Source of the DNA: Fodinibius salsisoli | GTDB lineage: Bacteria; Bacteroidota; Rhodothermia; Balneolales; Balneolaceae | DNA: 64,000 bases | Direction of reading: 5' to 3' | Assembly: GCF_026229185.1 (NCBI RefSeq) | Contig: NZ_JAGGJA010000005.1 | Coordinates: forward strand, 186,001 to 250,000 | Shown: positions 42,991 through 50,687 of the stretch, piece by piece | Layout of the letters: each line of letters starts with the position of its first letter | Numbering within the stretch: position 1 is the stretch's first letter | The notes under the pieces: model-generated | What the model was told of the DNA's origin: nothing | Seen by the model: the letters and a program-made list of their open reading frames with translations, nothing else | Databases searched by the model: none | Made by a program: the position numbers and the translations under genes

Positions 42991-43413
42991 TTAGTCATCA
43001 AATTCGATAACGTCTGCCCGAACGGATACCGTCGGTTTCGTATATAACAAGAGATTAAGGGATTCCGTGTCGTAGCGGACGTTGATGAGTGCCAGGTTAC
43101 GACCTTCTACATCACCATACTTTTCTCTGAAGTTACCCCATAAATCGTTGATTGCTTCTCCATAGAGCATACCACTACCTGATACACGTGCTAAGGCAAA
43201 CGTTCGGACTTGCTGGTTAATGTCCCCGCTAACTCCCAAAATATAGCCAGCGGATGACTGGCCGGTTATATCCGTAGCCACAATGTTATAGTTATCTTCC
43301 GATAGTTGTGTTTCAGTAATGTTAGCGGTATTAAAAGCTCCAGAAGAGGCGCAACCGATGACGATGCTTAACGAAATTATAACAAGTAAAATGTGAGTAT
43401 ATAATCGTTCCAT
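42991..43413 (-). CDS. DUF6567-like lipoprotein
   Basis: The 140-residue protein has a lipoprotein signal with lipobox IVIGC (Cys21). The mature part reads FNTANITETQLSEDNYNIVATDITGQSSAGYILGV, then a strand-rich end with RTFALARVSGSGMLYGEAINDLW and LALINVRYDTESLNLLLYTKPTVSVRADVIEF. This follows the DUF6567 pattern (NITxxxLSxxNYxIVATxIxGxxxAGYILGV) as I remember it from Bacteroidota lipoproteins. The end with VSVRADVIEF resembles the TRAX-like strand of small periplasmic proteins. Function is unknown. A single gene with its own probable terminator. Confidence 0.75.
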   Translation of the reverse strand: MERLYTHILLVIISLSIVIGCASSGAFNTANITETQLSEDNYNIVATDITGQSSAGYILGVSGDINQQVRTFALARVSGSGMLYGEAINDLWGNFREKYGDVEGRNLALINVRYDTESLNLLLYTKPTVSVRADVIEFDD

Positions 43414-43526
43414 TTTCTCAACCTTTTGAACAGGATTATTTTATTTCAAGTTTCAAATAATTCCAATAACTATCAATAGAATAATTATGTTGAGACCATA
43501 AAAAAGAGAGGTAATATTGATAAAAT

Positions 43527-43562
43527 ACAAAAGGCCCCGCTATGGTCGACGGAGCCTTTTGT
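43527..43562 (-). terminator. Rho-independent terminator after malate dehydrogenase
   Basis: ACAAAAGGC and GCCTTTTGT pair, extended by CCCG/CGG inside. On the minus strand the stem ends in TTTTGT, 48 bases after the mdh stop codon. Confidence 0.85.
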
Positions 43563-43609
43563 TTAAATGCAAGTAGTGAAGAAGCCTTACGTCTTCAATT
43601 TATTGCGAT

Positions 43610-44566
43610 TTATTTGTCCATCAGCTTGCGGAACTCTGAAAGCACAGAGTGCACATGATCGGCTGATGTATCCATAAGTTGTTGTTCTTCGTCGTTTAAG
43701 TCAACCTCAATTATTTTCTTGATTCCGTCTTTGCCAAGCTTAACGGGAACGCCTAAAAAGAGCTCTTCATGCCCATATTCGCCATTTAGGTAAGCTGCGC
43801 AAGGGAAAACGCGGTTTTGGTCAAGGATAATAGCTTCTACCATCTGTGCAGCAGCAGCACCGGGAGCGTACCAGGCTGAAGTACCCATCAGGTTGACGAG
43901 TTCGCCGCCACCACCTTTGGTACGTTCGACAATTTCATCCAGCTTGTCTTCATCAATAAACTGGGTTACGGGCATACCAGAAATAGTAGTGAAGCGAGGA
44001 AGGGGAACCATGGTATCTCCATGTCCACCAAGCAGTAACGCTTGGATATCCTTAGGAGAAACATCAAGCTCTTCGGCTAAGAAGGAGCGGTAGCGGGCGG
44101 TATCCAAAATGCCAGCCATACCCATCACACGATTAGAATCGAGTCCGCTGGTTTCATAGGCAACCTGTGCCATCACATCGAGCGGGTTAGATACAATAAT
44201 TAAAATAGTATTTGGTGAATGCTTGACCAGCTGCTCAGTAACGGAGCCTACAATGTTAGCATTGATTTCAAGCAGATCGTCGCGACTCATTCCCGGACGA
44301 CGTGGAACACCGGCGGTGATAACACATACATCTGATCCGGCTGTGTCTTCATAGTCAACGGTTCCGGTTAGCTTGGTATCAAACTTGTGGATAGGCGACG
44401 ATTCCCATTGATCAAGGGCTCGTCCTTTGGATGGGTAAAATTTTTCTCCGTCTTTTTCTTTAACGATATCAACCATTACCACTTCTTTGGCAAAATCGCG
44501 TTGGGCGATAGACATAGACACCGTAGAGCCAACATTACCGCCAGCACCGACTACTGTAACTTTCAT
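43610..44566 (-). CDS. mdh: Malate dehydrogenase
   Basis: From the ATG at 44566 the enzyme has 318 residues. It has the lactate/malate dehydrogenase fold: TVVGAGGNVGSTVSMSI binds NAD, GVPRRPGMSRDDLLE carries substrate Arg90 and Arg96, ILDTARYR holds the Asp155 and Arg158 pair, and GGHGDTMVP has catalytic His182. An Arg (not Gln) in the PRRPGMSRDD loop is the mark of malate rather than lactate specificity. It interconverts malate and oxaloacetate in the citric acid cycle. It is of the LDH-like MDH type usual in Bacteroidota and Chlorobiota. An upstream start adding MINP is possible but less likely. It ends with a good terminator. Confidence 0.95.
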   Translation of the reverse strand: MKVTVVGAGGNVGSTVSMSIAQRDFAKEVVMVDIVKEKDGEKFYPSKGRALDQWESSPIHKFDTKLTGTVDYEDTAGSDVCVITAGVPRRPGMSRDDLLEINANIVGSVTEQLVKHSPNTILIIVSNPLDVMAQVAYETSGLDSNRVMGMAGILDTARYRSFLAEELDVSPKDIQALLLGGHGDTMVPLPRFTTISGMPVTQFIDEDKLDEIVERTKGGGGELVNLMGTSAWYAPGAAAAQMVEAIILDQNRVFPCAAYLNGEYGHEELFLGVPVKLGKDGIKKIIEVDLNDEEQQLMDTSADHVHSVLSEFRKLMDK

Positions 44567-44675
44567 AGGATTAATCATTTTTGAGAATTAAAAATTTCGC
44601 TTAAAGATAATGATTGAAAGTTGAAAGTATAAATTTTGGAAGGGGAAAAGTGGGAAGAAGTGAGTGAGAGGCGAA

Positions 44676-44740
44676 AAGTGAGAAGTCAGGACGAGGCAGT
44701 GTTTATAAATGTTTCATATCCATCTTCTTGCTTCTCACTT
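44676..44740. repeat. Inverted repeat AAGTGAGAAG / CTTCTCACTT
   Basis: AAGTGAGAAG (44676-44685) and CTTCTCACTT (44731-44740) are exact complements 45 bases apart, with further GTGAGTGAG-type purine words at 44660-44670. The right arm touches the last codons of nadK. The words resemble the TNNNGAG arrays at 34372 and 35970. Confidence 0.55.
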
Positions 44741-45614
44741 AGCTTCGTTCTTCTCTCGAATCCATGCCCCACATCAGTTTGTGGCGGAGGGTATCAAAAT
44801 AGCTCTGGTTGGGCAGTTCAATTAAATCAATGGTAAAGTTGGAACGCTTGATATTTACTTCAAAAGGATAGGTGTCAATTTTTTTAATCAGTCCGTCGTA
44901 GGAGAACAAGACCTCATGCTGTTGTTTCTCTACGGTAACTTTAAGTGACTTATCCGATGGTAGTACCAGCGGACGGGTTGTAAGCGTATGAGGATTGATA
45001 GGAGTAAGAACCATAACATCACTGTTTGGCATAACAATAGGCCCACTGGAGGATAAGTTATAGGCCGTAGAGCCGGTAGGCGAGGCGACAATAAGTCCAT
45101 CAGACCAGTAGTTGTTGATAAACATATCATCATACTCTGCACTCACATTGACCATGGAGGTCGAATCTTTCTTAGAGAACAGAAACTCATTAAGTGCATG
45201 GTAAATCTGCCCCTGGTTATCTTCAGCCTCCAAAAGGTACCGTTTGTCAATGCGGTAGTTGCCTTCTACCAAATAATCTAAAGCCTGACTTATATTTTCT
45301 TTCTGGGTATAGGCCATGAAGCCAAGGCGTCCACTGTTAACACCCAGGATAGGCTTCTGGATACTTTTCATCAGCCGAGCAGTGTAAAGCATGGTTCCAT
45401 CGCCCCCAACAGCTATAACGATATCAGCCTGATCAATGGCTTCTTTTTCACTGTCGGTTACCACCGCCGACTTATGGTCTTCTCCATCATAAAGCGCCTG
45501 TAACTCTGTACAAAATACAATTTTAACCCCGCTTTTATCTGCCCAGCGCAGGATATTCACAAAGGACTCTTTTACTGAATACTTCTGGGGATTTGCTACA
45601 ACTGCAAATTTCAT
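44739..45614 (-). CDS. nadK: NAD kinase
   Basis: From the ATG at 45614 the product has 291 residues. It begins MKFAVVANPQK, then has the diagnostic IVIAVGGDGTMLYTARLM, GVNSGRLGFMAYTQ, LNEFLFSK, SDGLIVASPTGSTAYNLSSSGPIV and LTPINPHTLTTRPLVLPSD. These are the metal-ATP and NAD-binding segments of the NadK family. The enzyme phosphorylates NAD to NADP in the cytosol. The start is 5 bases past the stop of the upstream substrate-binding lipoprotein gene, so the genes are cotranscribed; a TTG three codons earlier would overlap that stop and is less likely. Confidence 0.95.
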   Translation of the reverse strand: MKFAVVANPQKYSVKESFVNILRWADKSGVKIVFCTELQALYDGEDHKSAVVTDSEKEAIDQADIVIAVGGDGTMLYTARLMKSIQKPILGVNSGRLGFMAYTQKENISQALDYLVEGNYRIDKRYLLEAEDNQGQIYHALNEFLFSKKDSTSMVNVSAEYDDMFINNYWSDGLIVASPTGSTAYNLSSSGPIVMPNSDVMVLTPINPHTLTTRPLVLPSDKSLKVTVEKQQHEVLFSYDGLIKKIDTYPFEVNIKRSNFTIDLIELPNQSYFDTLRHKLMWGMDSREERS

Positions 45615-45619
45615 GAACG

Positions 45620-47113
45620 TCAATTTATATTTTCAAGAGCTGGAATCTCAGTGCTTCGGAGATTAATCCACCACGGATACTGGTTCGTGCTGACACCTTC
45701 AACGGCCTGATGTGCCAGTGTATAGGGCTGAAGCGTAAAACTCAGGATAACAGGCTGTTCTTGCCAGGCTAAGCTTGGAATAAGTGGCATAGTCCGAGTG
45801 AAAAACAAGCCCGTTTCTTTGGTTGGGATATGAAGGTCACTGATAGCAAATTGAACGCCTTGTTCTGCAAGCGCATTCCCCAGGTGCTGTAAGACTATCT
45901 TTTCAAAAGGTCCCTCTGGAGCTGTTGCTCTAATTTGTAAGTTAGACATAGAAGCCACCTTGGAGTCATCGGTAACCAAGGATGGGTTACTAATAACTGA
46001 ACTTAGGTTTGCAAAAAGAGAATCCAGGTTGGGTTGTACTTGTTGTGCAATATCAGTTCCAGTATCCTGAGAAATATCAGAGCCGGTATATCGGCGGAGA
46101 TTAAATTCCGTGCTGGCATTTGATCGCGAAAGGCGGTATCGGCCGCTATAAGAGGAGGCAAGTTCATTATTTTCCGTTAGCAGTTGTTGGCTAAGGCTGG
46201 GACCAAGTTCCGATAAGTAATGGATGTCTCCGGCTTCCATTGCTTGCCATAATCCCGATTCGTTGTCGCTTGTAACCATATCGATTCGATTGAGTTCGAT
46301 ATCGGAAGCTGTGTGATAGTTTTGGAATTTTGCAAAGATAAAAGTGGAATCGTTAGTCTGCTGAGAGAACGAAAAGGGTCCGGAACCGACAGTCTCAAAA
46401 TTATTTTGACCATTGATGGCCTCTTTGGGATAGATAACCGCAAGAGGAGTCGCTAATTTCTGCAGGAAGTCCGGATCTGATTCGTTAAGGTTAAAGACAA
46501 CCGTTGTATCGTTGGGAGCCGTAATTCCGGAAATATCATCCAGCTTCCTGGATGAAGAGTTATACACGTAGTGCTGTTCTCGAAAATAGGCTTCAAACCC
46601 TTGAATATTCATAAAAAGGCGGGCAGCGCGATCGGATACGCCCGGCTTGGCCATTCTCTTAAATATAAATTTCACGTCACCAGCAGTGAGTTTGCGACCG
46701 GTTCCGCTGCCAAAGATATCGCTGTCGTGGTAGAATATATCTGGTCTGAGATGAAAAGTATATTGATAACTGTTATTGGAAGATGTCCATTTGCGTGCAA
46801 CGGCGGGGACAATATCTCCGCCTTCATCAAAGCGAACCAAGCCTTCATAAATAAGTTGTATGGCATGCATTTCGGATGTGGTTGCCGCCAACAACGGATC
46901 AAGTGAACGGATAGGAGTTAGTTCTCCAATATTAAGCTGGTGGAAACTGGCATCTTGCTGGTCGGGCACGGTCTGTTGGACCGTATCCTCGGTTACGGCA
47001 GTATCAGGAGTTCGGTCCACGACAATAGTTTCGGGCTGTTTACAAGCAACTGCGATCCCGAGAATAAAAAAGAATGTAAGTAACCGTTGAGTAGAATATA
47101 AGAGGCTTATCAT
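45620..47113 (-). CDS. Peptide/oligopeptide-type ABC substrate-binding lipoprotein (SBP_bac_5)
   Basis: The 497-residue protein has a lipoprotein signal with lipobox IAVAC (about residues 20-24) and a Thr/Asp linker to about 55. It then follows the SBP_bac_5 plan: LDPLLAATTSEMHAIQLIYEGLVRFDEGGDIVPAVARKW, YTFHLRPDIFYHD, LTAGDVKFIFKRM, and FETVGSGPFSF, the family's GTGPY site. Members bind oligopeptides, nickel or related solutes for an ABC importer. No permease or ATPase gene is near, so it is an orphan binding protein here. It is translationally close to nadK (5-base gap). The C-terminal third is more diverged than usual (no typical closing FAPFNFY-like segments). Confidence 0.88.
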   Translation of the reverse strand: MISLLYSTQRLLTFFFILGIAVACKQPETIVVDRTPDTAVTEDTVQQTVPDQQDASFHQLNIGELTPIRSLDPLLAATTSEMHAIQLIYEGLVRFDEGGDIVPAVARKWTSSNNSYQYTFHLRPDIFYHDSDIFGSGTGRKLTAGDVKFIFKRMAKPGVSDRAARLFMNIQGFEAYFREQHYVYNSSSRKLDDISGITAPNDTTVVFNLNESDPDFLQKLATPLAVIYPKEAINGQNNFETVGSGPFSFSQQTNDSTFIFAKFQNYHTASDIELNRIDMVTSDNESGLWQAMEAGDIHYLSELGPSLSQQLLTENNELASSYSGRYRLSRSNASTEFNLRRYTGSDISQDTGTDIAQQVQPNLDSLFANLSSVISNPSLVTDDSKVASMSNLQIRATAPEGPFEKIVLQHLGNALAEQGVQFAISDLHIPTKETGLFFTRTMPLIPSLAWQEQPVILSFTLQPYTLAHQAVEGVSTNQYPWWINLRSTEIPALENIN

Positions 47114-47222
47114 CGGATAACGTGATTAATGGACGTTATAATGTGACAATATCTGTTCAGATGTTAGGCTTAATATACGAGGAATCATTTTTTTGAGTTT
47201 TATAAAAGCACTGGATCAATGC

Positions 47223-48425
47223 CTATGAAGATTCCTGTTTGGTTCCCTTTAAGCCTTTGATACCCTTCATTGCCTTTTCGCTTAACAAATTGGTATCATA
47301 TGATCGTATACGACCTATTTTCTGTTGATGCTGCTTTAAGCCGATTTCAATTAACTTTAGCATTAATTCGCGCATATTCATTCCGCTTTCTTCCCAAAGA
47401 TAAAAAGAAAAAGAGCCCGGAATGGTGTTTATTTCATTAAAATAAATATCTTCGGTCTCCGCATTTACTAAGAAATCGAGGCGGGCCACTCCGCTGGCAC
47501 GGAAGGTCTTAAAGATTTTCCGGGAGAGCGATTGGATTTTATCGGTTAGTTCATCAGAGATATCTGCGGGAATAATACGATCGGCCGAGGCCATTCCTTT
47601 TTGTCTGCTACCGTCGCTCTGATATTTATCTTCAAAGGAGAGCGTTTCTTCCTGCCCCAGTGGACGCTCACAGACACTGTGCTGCATATCTTCGGGAGCC
47701 CCCAATATTGAACAGTTGATTTCCATAAGTGGTGAGACGGCCTTTTCAACCATCAGGTTGTTATCAAAGCGGAAGGAAGTTTCTACAGCTTCGATCAGGT
47801 CCTCTTCATCATCAGCTCTGGCAACGCCGATGCTGCTGCCCAATGTTACCGGCTTAATGATAAGCGGGTATCCTAATTGTTGAGCCTGACTGGTAATAGC
47901 TTGCTGGTCTTTGGCCCACTCGGCTTCATCGAAATCAAATCCTTCTACCACAGGAATGCCGTGGGCCCGGCACAGCTCCTTGGCTTTTACTTTGTCCATC
48001 CCCAGGCTGGAGGCGAACACACGACTGCCGGCATAGGGAATGTTGTACATTTCGCAGGCGCCCTGGAAGGCTCCATTTTCTCCTTCTGAACCATGGAAAG
48101 CAGGAAGGACGGCATGGATGGGGTACTGTTCCCGGGATCCAAAAAAACTTTTCTTTTCAGTCTCCTGTAACACCGGCTTGCCCAAATCATTATGAGCAAA
48201 AGTACAGGGCGTAGCTTGGTTGATCAGGGCATCAAGGTCTTGGTAATTTTCGAGATCAAGGAGGGGAGCACCTGTTAACCAGCGACCCGACTTGGTTACA
48301 TAGAGGGGAACAATATGATACTGGGTGTCTTCCAGTGAGGCGATGGCCTGCATGGCTGATAATACGGATACTTCATGCTCGGGGGAAACGCCTCCAAAAG
48401 CAACAATGATATTTTTACTGCTCAT
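47223..48425 (-). CDS. ddl: D-alanine--D-alanine ligase
   Basis: A 400-residue ATP-grasp ligase, slightly longer than typical (about 310-370). The N-terminus has VAFGGVSPEHEVSVLSAM, the substrate region HAVLPAFHGSEGENGAFQG, NIPYAGSRVFASSLGMDKVKAKELC, LGYPLIIKPVTLGSSIGVARA for ATP binding, and ARLDFLVNAETEDIYFNEINTIPGSFSFYLWE with the metal ligands; the order is that of Ddl. It joins two D-alanines for peptidoglycan precursors in the cytosol. The C-terminal tail (about 30 residues, Lys-rich) is extra. Vancomycin-type D-Ala-D-Lac enzymes look similar, but no van partners occur nearby. Confidence 0.94.
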   Translation of the reverse strand: MSSKNIIVAFGGVSPEHEVSVLSAMQAIASLEDTQYHIVPLYVTKSGRWLTGAPLLDLENYQDLDALINQATPCTFAHNDLGKPVLQETEKKSFFGSREQYPIHAVLPAFHGSEGENGAFQGACEMYNIPYAGSRVFASSLGMDKVKAKELCRAHGIPVVEGFDFDEAEWAKDQQAITSQAQQLGYPLIIKPVTLGSSIGVARADDEEDLIEAVETSFRFDNNLMVEKAVSPLMEINCSILGAPEDMQHSVCERPLGQEETLSFEDKYQSDGSRQKGMASADRIIPADISDELTDKIQSLSRKIFKTFRASGVARLDFLVNAETEDIYFNEINTIPGSFSFYLWEESGMNMRELMLKLIEIGLKQHQQKIGRIRSYDTNLLSEKAMKGIKGLKGTKQESS

Positions 48426-48724
48426 AAATAGCGGTACAATTTGGTGTTAACTCTTTTCCGAATGATAAGAAAAGATCACCTTAGATGTAGGCCTGATATT
48501 ATATCGGCTGGGAGAGGATAGTTCATCCTTTGATTTATTTGAATTTTGTGGTTTAAAGCAGACCTCAGTTGGTCTTGGAAAAAAACAGGTATTTGGATAC
48601 TATGTAGATAATATTTAGATTTTCTTCTCTAACAGAGTCAAAATTTTAAGATCGATATCTTGATATTAATTATTAAGTAAGCCCTCAATAAGAGTATGAG
48701 GGCTTTGAATCTTACCAATCATTT
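48426..48724. other. Divergent AT-rich intergenic region (ddl / beta-propeller gene)
   Basis: About 300 bases hold no supportable gene; a 49-codon plus-strand frame ending near 48619 has no ATG, GTG or TTG start. Both divergent promoters should lie here. A hairpin at 48679-48705 sits 19 bases before the propeller start and is listed separately. Confidence 0.5.
48679..48705 (+). promoter_or_regulatory. Leader hairpin just upstream of the beta-propeller lipoprotein gene
   Basis: AAGCCCTCA (48679-48687) and TGAGGGCTT (48697-48705) are exact complements around nine bases and are followed by TTGAATCTT. The stem lies 19 bases before the ATG at 48725 on the same strand, so it is in the 5' leader. 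It may be a weak attenuator, hold the start region closed, or be the end of a small untranslated RNA. Confidence 0.45.
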
Positions 48725-49948
48725 ATGCGATATTTCTATTCATCAGTAGTACTCTGCATATTACTTTTTGCTTGTTCCGGTCAGAATGGTCCTTCAAAAT
48801 CAGGAGAAAAAGTAACTACCATTGAGGTTGATATAGATGAGGCAGAGCCTATTCGAATGTCCGAATACTTCTCGGACATCAATTACTTTTACCTGGAATC
48901 ACCGGATGAGCGGCCTATCGGCAGAGTCTGGAAGATGATGTTTCAGGATAACTATATTGCTTTGTATGATCGAGCAAGGGGGAGTATATGGATTTATACT
49001 AAAGAGGGGGAATTTGTAAATGAAGTAGAAATACCGGTAGGGAGGGGGCCCGGAGAATTAACTAATCATGAAGACGTTATTTTTACTAAAGATCATAAGT
49101 TTCATATTCTGGGACAACTTAAAATTGTAGTATATGGCATAGAGGGTAGCTTTGTTGAAGAGACAGCGTATCATTTTTGGGCTTATGATTTTACCTATAA
49201 CCCATCGACGAAAGAATATATAGGTTATGCCAGTAATTCCTTGAACCGGGATCAATTGAATAGGCATGGTGGAAAAAACTTGCTCTACTTTGATAAAAGT
49301 GGTGAAATAACGCAAAGTTTTCTGTCTATAGGAAAGGGAAAAGAGCAGATCGGGTATAATATTCCTAATAATTTTCCAACCTATAATGGTGATCAGCTTT
49401 TTATTTCGCACTTGGTTGATACCGTATATTCAGTGCATAAAAATGGAGTAATTCCTAAATATGCGTTAGACTATGGTGAATATGCTATCCCTCAAGAAGT
49501 ATTTGGAAGGAGGTATGATTATCGGAAGAATATGTACAATTGGGGAGAGTTCTTAGAGAAAGAAATTGAGAGTAAAGATTATATCGCCTATCTGTCATAT
49601 TTTAATGAGACAGATAAGTTTATAAATTTTGATATAGGTACAGGCGAAGAGAATTTCGTTGTATTTTATAATAAAAACACATGTGAGACTCGGGTTGCAT
49701 CCGATAAAATGATCAATGATATTGATTACGGTTTGGCGACCTACATATACGAAGCCCATGACAATGTTTTATATACAGTTATTGGGGCAAATACCCTGCT
49801 TAGGCATTTGAATGATCTATATGAAAATGAGCCCCAAAAATATAAAAGTCCCAAAATGAAGGAACTTAGAGAGCTGGCCCATTCTATTGATAAAAATCGC
49901 AATCCCATTTTAATGGTTATGCCTTTTAAAGAGAAGAATGGGGAATAA
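48725..49948 (+). CDS. 6-bladed beta-propeller lipoprotein
   Basis: The 407-residue protein has a lipoprotein signal with lipobox LLFAC (Cys17) and the 6-bladed beta-propeller plan common in Bacteroidota. It opens with KVTTIEVDIDEAEPIRMSEYFSDINYFYLES, then blades such as IGRVWKMMFQDNYIALYDRARGSIWIYTKEGEFVNEV, GRGPGEL, FHILGQLKIVVYGIEGSFVEE and NLLYFDKSGEITQSFLSIGKGKE (family landmarks). The propeller is probably displayed in the periplasm or outside for binding a peptide or glycan. Its stop codon overlaps the ATG of the next gene, a broken thioredoxin-like partner, by 11 bases. Such propeller/thioredoxin-fold pairs recur in the phylum without known function. Confidence 0.87.
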   Translation: MRYFYSSVVLCILLFACSGQNGPSKSGEKVTTIEVDIDEAEPIRMSEYFSDINYFYLESPDERPIGRVWKMMFQDNYIALYDRARGSIWIYTKEGEFVNEVEIPVGRGPGELTNHEDVIFTKDHKFHILGQLKIVVYGIEGSFVEETAYHFWAYDFTYNPSTKEYIGYASNSLNRDQLNRHGGKNLLYFDKSGEITQSFLSIGKGKEQIGYNIPNNFPTYNGDQLFISHLVDTVYSVHKNGVIPKYALDYGEYAIPQEVFGRRYDYRKNMYNWGEFLEKEIESKDYIAYLSYFNETDKFINFDIGTGEENFVVFYNKNTCETRVASDKMINDIDYGLATYIYEAHDNVLYTVIGANTLLRHLNDLYENEPQKYKSPKMKELRELAHSIDKNRNPILMVMPFKEKNGE

Positions 49949-50596
49949 AGTTATAAAGAGGTCAAACAGTACTTTCTGGATTGCGATTTGCGGTTTGCTG
50001 GTTCTCCTGAACGTGCATAGTTTTTATCAAAAAAGAGCATTATTCAAGATTTCGAAGTATCAAAAACATCGATAATTGAAAATCAGGAAAAAGTTCACAA
50101 GCGTTTGTTGGAAATGTTATCGACAGGGAGATGCTCTATTATAAAAGCGAAGGTAAACGTATTAATGAACAGTTAGTTAGTACTGTCTCGGGAGGTCAAG
50201 TCCAATTCACAAGTTCTTGTAGAAGATTTTCTCTCTAATAAGTGGACACTTGTTTTTGATTTAGCAAGTATAACCTGTACCAAGTGTACCGAGGGGAACT
50301 TAGAAAATGAGATAGATCTGGTGGAAGAGGTTGCTAAGAAAGTAGGCCAAGACAGGGTTTTAATCTTGGCCCGATATCGTAATCCGGAAGATATAGACCT
50401 TTTTAAAAGGTTGAATAACTTTGATTTAAACATATATAAAAAAGAAAACAATATTGGTCTTCCGGTCGAAAAAGAAGGTGTACCCTATATGTTTTTGGTT
50501 GGCCCGGACTTGAAGGCTCATTATCTATTTATTCCCGATCAAGAATTACCAATCTTATCTGAACGATATTTCCATTTGATAAAACAAAAGTTTTAG
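49938..50596 (+). pseudogene. Frame-broken membrane-anchored thioredoxin-like protein, partner of the beta-propeller
   Basis: Translation from ATG 49938 gives MGNKVIKRSN, a membrane segment (WIAICGLLVLLNVHSF) and YQKRALFKISKYQKHR, then stops at 50073. The protein continues in three further frame segments: SKTSIIENQEKVHKR (from about 50060, frame shifted), FVGNVIDREMLYYKSEGKRI with NEQLVSTVSGG (from 50104, shifted again), and NSQVLVEDFLSNKWTLVFDL with ASITCTKCTEGNLENEI (from about 50204, back in the second frame) to TAG at 50594-50596. The last part has a CTKC active-site motif and the closing PVEKEGVPYMFLVG of a thioredoxin/redoxin fold. Three frame changes within about 150 bases argue for a decayed gene, or a poorly read stretch. 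The last segment can only be translated alone from about 50321. Confidence 0.78.
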
Positions 50597-50607
50597 TAAA
50601 TAGAATT

Positions 50608-50628
50608 CCCCGACGCTTTGCATCGGGG
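50608..50628. repeat. CCCCGA hairpin between the thioredoxin-like pseudogene and recQ
   Basis: CCCCGACG and CATCGGGG pair with one wobble around CTTTG. It lies between convergent genes. No T-run follows on either strand, so it may be a short dispersed repeat rather than a strong terminator. Confidence 0.5.
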
Positions 50629-50687
50629 AGCGAAAAGATGTCATTCCAAACCCCAAAAGTAGTCGGGAGAGGCTTTATTTATAGTCT

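Noticed and set aside
48481-48619. 49-codon plus-strand frame before the propeller gene, considered as a small peptide partner
   Set aside because: It has no ATG, GTG or TTG start and no leader-peptide pattern; an open frame of that length is expected by chance in AT-moderate DNA.
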